Assembly (NCBI RefSeq): GCF_900021165.1
Contig: NZ_FCOQ01000009.1
Location: forward strand, 309,409 to 373,408
Direction of reading: 5' to 3'
DNA length: 64,000 nt
Source: Paenibacillus phocaeensis
GTDB lineage: Bacteria; Bacillota; Bacilli; Paenibacillales; Paenibacillaceae
Part shown: positions 62,763 to 64,000 of the stretch, in pieces
How positions within the stretch are numbered: the first letter of the stretch is position 1
How the letters are laid out: each line of letters opens with the position of its first letter
Notes under the pieces: model-generated
Told to the model about the DNA's origin: nothing
What the model saw: the letters and a program-made list of their open reading frames with translations, nothing else
Database searches by the model: none
Position numbers and translations under genes: made by a program

Positions 62763-64000
62763 TTATTGCGCTTGAGCAGCTAAGAATGCGTCGATTTGAC
62801 TCTGCAGCTCTTGTTGAATTTTGTCCAGACCGGCCGCTTTCAACTGTTTGTTCAGGTCGGCTTGCCCTTTCTCCAGGTCTTTGATCAGACCGTATTCCAG
62901 CGGGATCGCGTAACGCAGCATCACGTTGCCTACGTTCGCGACTTCATTCTTCACTTTGGTATCGTCAAACACGAAGGTCTCCAACGGGAAGTGGTACACT
63001 TTGGACTGCCAGTCCGCCAACATTTGATTACCTTCTTCCGGATAGGAAGAGTCGGTACGGTTCAGCAGCGAGTTCCAGCCCCATACGGAGTATCCCGACA
63101 AGTTGTAGTTGTTGAAGCTTGGTCCCGGGCTGTATTTGTCGTCGCCGATCGGCTCGTAATGCTTCCCGGCGATGCCGTACATCGTCAAGTCATGGATTTC
63201 CTTATCGTTTTGCAGCAGGTCGATCAGCATCAGCGAACGCTCTGCGTTTTTGGAAGTCGCGTGGATCGCCATCCCGTTCTGCGTGGAAATCGCCCCGATT
63301 TTCTTCTTATCCGGCGTCAAGTCCGCGACCGTGACTTCCATTTCCGGCTTGTCGCGGCGGATTTCGCCGACGTTGCTCGAAATCGTTCCCAGGTTTTGCG
63401 CGTAGGAGGAAGTCTTGCCGGCTTTGATGTCCTGGAAGACGTCGTTCTTGTTGCTTACGATGTTCTTGGACCAGCCGTTGTTATCGGCCAAATCCTTATA
63501 GTACTTCACCAGCTCGGTGAATTCCGGCGTATCGTATACGTTGAAGACTTTCCCCGTAGCATCGTCCAATTTGTAAGCGAGCGGGAAGTTATAATCGACC
63601 AGGTTCCACTCGTTTTGCTGCTCCAGCAAAATTTGATCCAGCTCATGCCATTTCCATCCGTCGGCCGGTTTCGCGCCGAAAGGACTGATGCCTTTCTCGC
63701 CCGCCCCGATCGCTTTCAAGTAAGCCGCATAAGTTTCCGGGCTGTTGACCGGATCCAGATTGTACTTCTTGCGCAGGTCTTCGCGCACCAGTACGACCTT
63801 GTCGGTCACTTCCTGATTGTTGTTCGGCACCATGTACAGCTTGCCGCTCACTTTGGCTTGATCCCAGGAGGCTTGCGGCATCGCTTCCCAAGTCTTCGGA
63901 GCGTACTTCTGCAGCATCTCCTCCGTCAGCTCCAGGAATCCCCCCTTCAGCACCTGGTCATTATAGAACGCCCAGTTCGCGGTGTAAGCGATGTCAAAAT
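62763..64000 (-). CDS. extracellular solute-binding protein, N-terminus beyond window
   Basis: About 412 C-terminal residues visible (through FDIAYTANWAFYNDQVLKGGFLELT to the end DAFLAAQAQ). LYMVPNNNQEVTDKVVLVREDLRKKYN and NEWNLVDYNFPLAYKL are typical of the long LplA-type or related binding proteins that take up oligosaccharides. The signal peptide lies outside the window. Its partner permeases are probably upstream, outside the window; GH42 follows after the repeat array. Confidence 0.88.
   Translation of the reverse strand, partial: FDIAYTANWAFYNDQVLKGGFLELTEEMLQKYAPKTWEAMPQASWDQAKVSGKLYMVPNNNQEVTDKVVLVREDLRKKYNLDPVNSPETYAAYLKAIGAGEKGISPFGAKPADGWKWHELDQILLEQQNEWNLVDYNFPLAYKLDDATGKVFNVYDTPEFTELVKYYKDLADNNGWSKNIVSNKNDVFQDIKAGKTSSYAQNLGTISSNVGEIRRDKPEMEVTVADLTPDKKKIGAISTQNGMAIHATSKNAERSLMLIDLLQNDKEIHDLTMYGIAGKHYEPIGDDKYSPGPSFNNYNLSGYSVWGWNSLLNRTDSSYPEEGNQMLADWQSKVYHFPLETFVFDDTKVKNEVANVGNVMLRYAIPLEYGLIKDLEKGQADLNKQLKAAGLDKIQQELQSQIDAFLAAQAQ

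Overview
The window looks like a chromosome segment of a Paenibacillus-like member of the Bacillales. The genes have strong GGAGG-type ribosome binding sites, GTG and TTG starts occur, base composition is moderately GC-rich, and protein families are of Firmicutes type (YqkE-like, CydS, PpaC family II pyrophosphatase, Lpl-type sugar transporters, many GH2/GH42/GH43 enzymes). Intergenic DNA is rich in short degenerate tandem repeats. The assignment to Paenibacillus is inference; no rRNA or tRNA gene is present to confirm it.

Layout. 0-8.5 kb: an ABC-F ATPase (cut by the left edge), a decayed ISXO2/IS1595-type transposase followed by two tandem-repeat blocks, a metallo-beta-lactamase (MBL) fold hydrolase, and a cytochrome bd operon (36-aa membrane ORF, cydA, cydB, 36-aa CydS). 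8.5-17.3 kb: an amino acid permease, a secreted transglutaminase-like protein, thioredoxin reductase, a ZosA-like metal P-type ATPase with two Fur-family-like boxes, a 950-bp repeat-rich gap, and metY. 17.4-23.6 kb: a minus-strand block of two ABC-transporter modules around an ECF sigma factor; one permease carries a pseudo-aminopeptidase (M1-like) tail. 23.7-30.3 kb: housekeeping and transport genes (deoC, def, yqkE-like, TetR/MBL pair, LysE, APC permease). 30.2-32.3 kb: an AT-rich ArsR/SDR insert that removes the 5' half of a SulP gene. 32.4-41 kb: ppaC, a two-component system, GNAT, hflX with an attenuator-like leader, a DUF2500 protein, a divergent SDR/WYL pair, and a minisatellite.

41-64 kb is a carbohydrate-use island: three GH2 enzymes, two GH43 enzymes, one GH42, an Lpl-type ABC importer, a MalEFG/AraNPQ-type importer, part of a third solute-binding protein, a GntR/LacI (AraR-like) regulator and an ArsR-headed regulator with a beta-rich C-terminal domain. 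Three promoters here share one design: a cre-like site fused to a TTGACA -35, then a TTTATTACA-type box at fixed spacing. A palindrome built from the same half-site lies before the ArsR-headed regulator, so these genes look like one regulon under carbon catabolite control. The enzyme set suggests use of beta-galactosides and arabinose-bearing side chains of plant polysaccharide, but the exact substrate cannot be read from the sequence.

The signals most worth follow-up are the hflX leader (three-codon upstream ORF, terminator and a candidate antiterminator), the shared sugar-regulon promoters, the ECF sigma/ABC block, and two distant arrays of TGCA-N4/5-TGCA elements with a 51-52 bp period.
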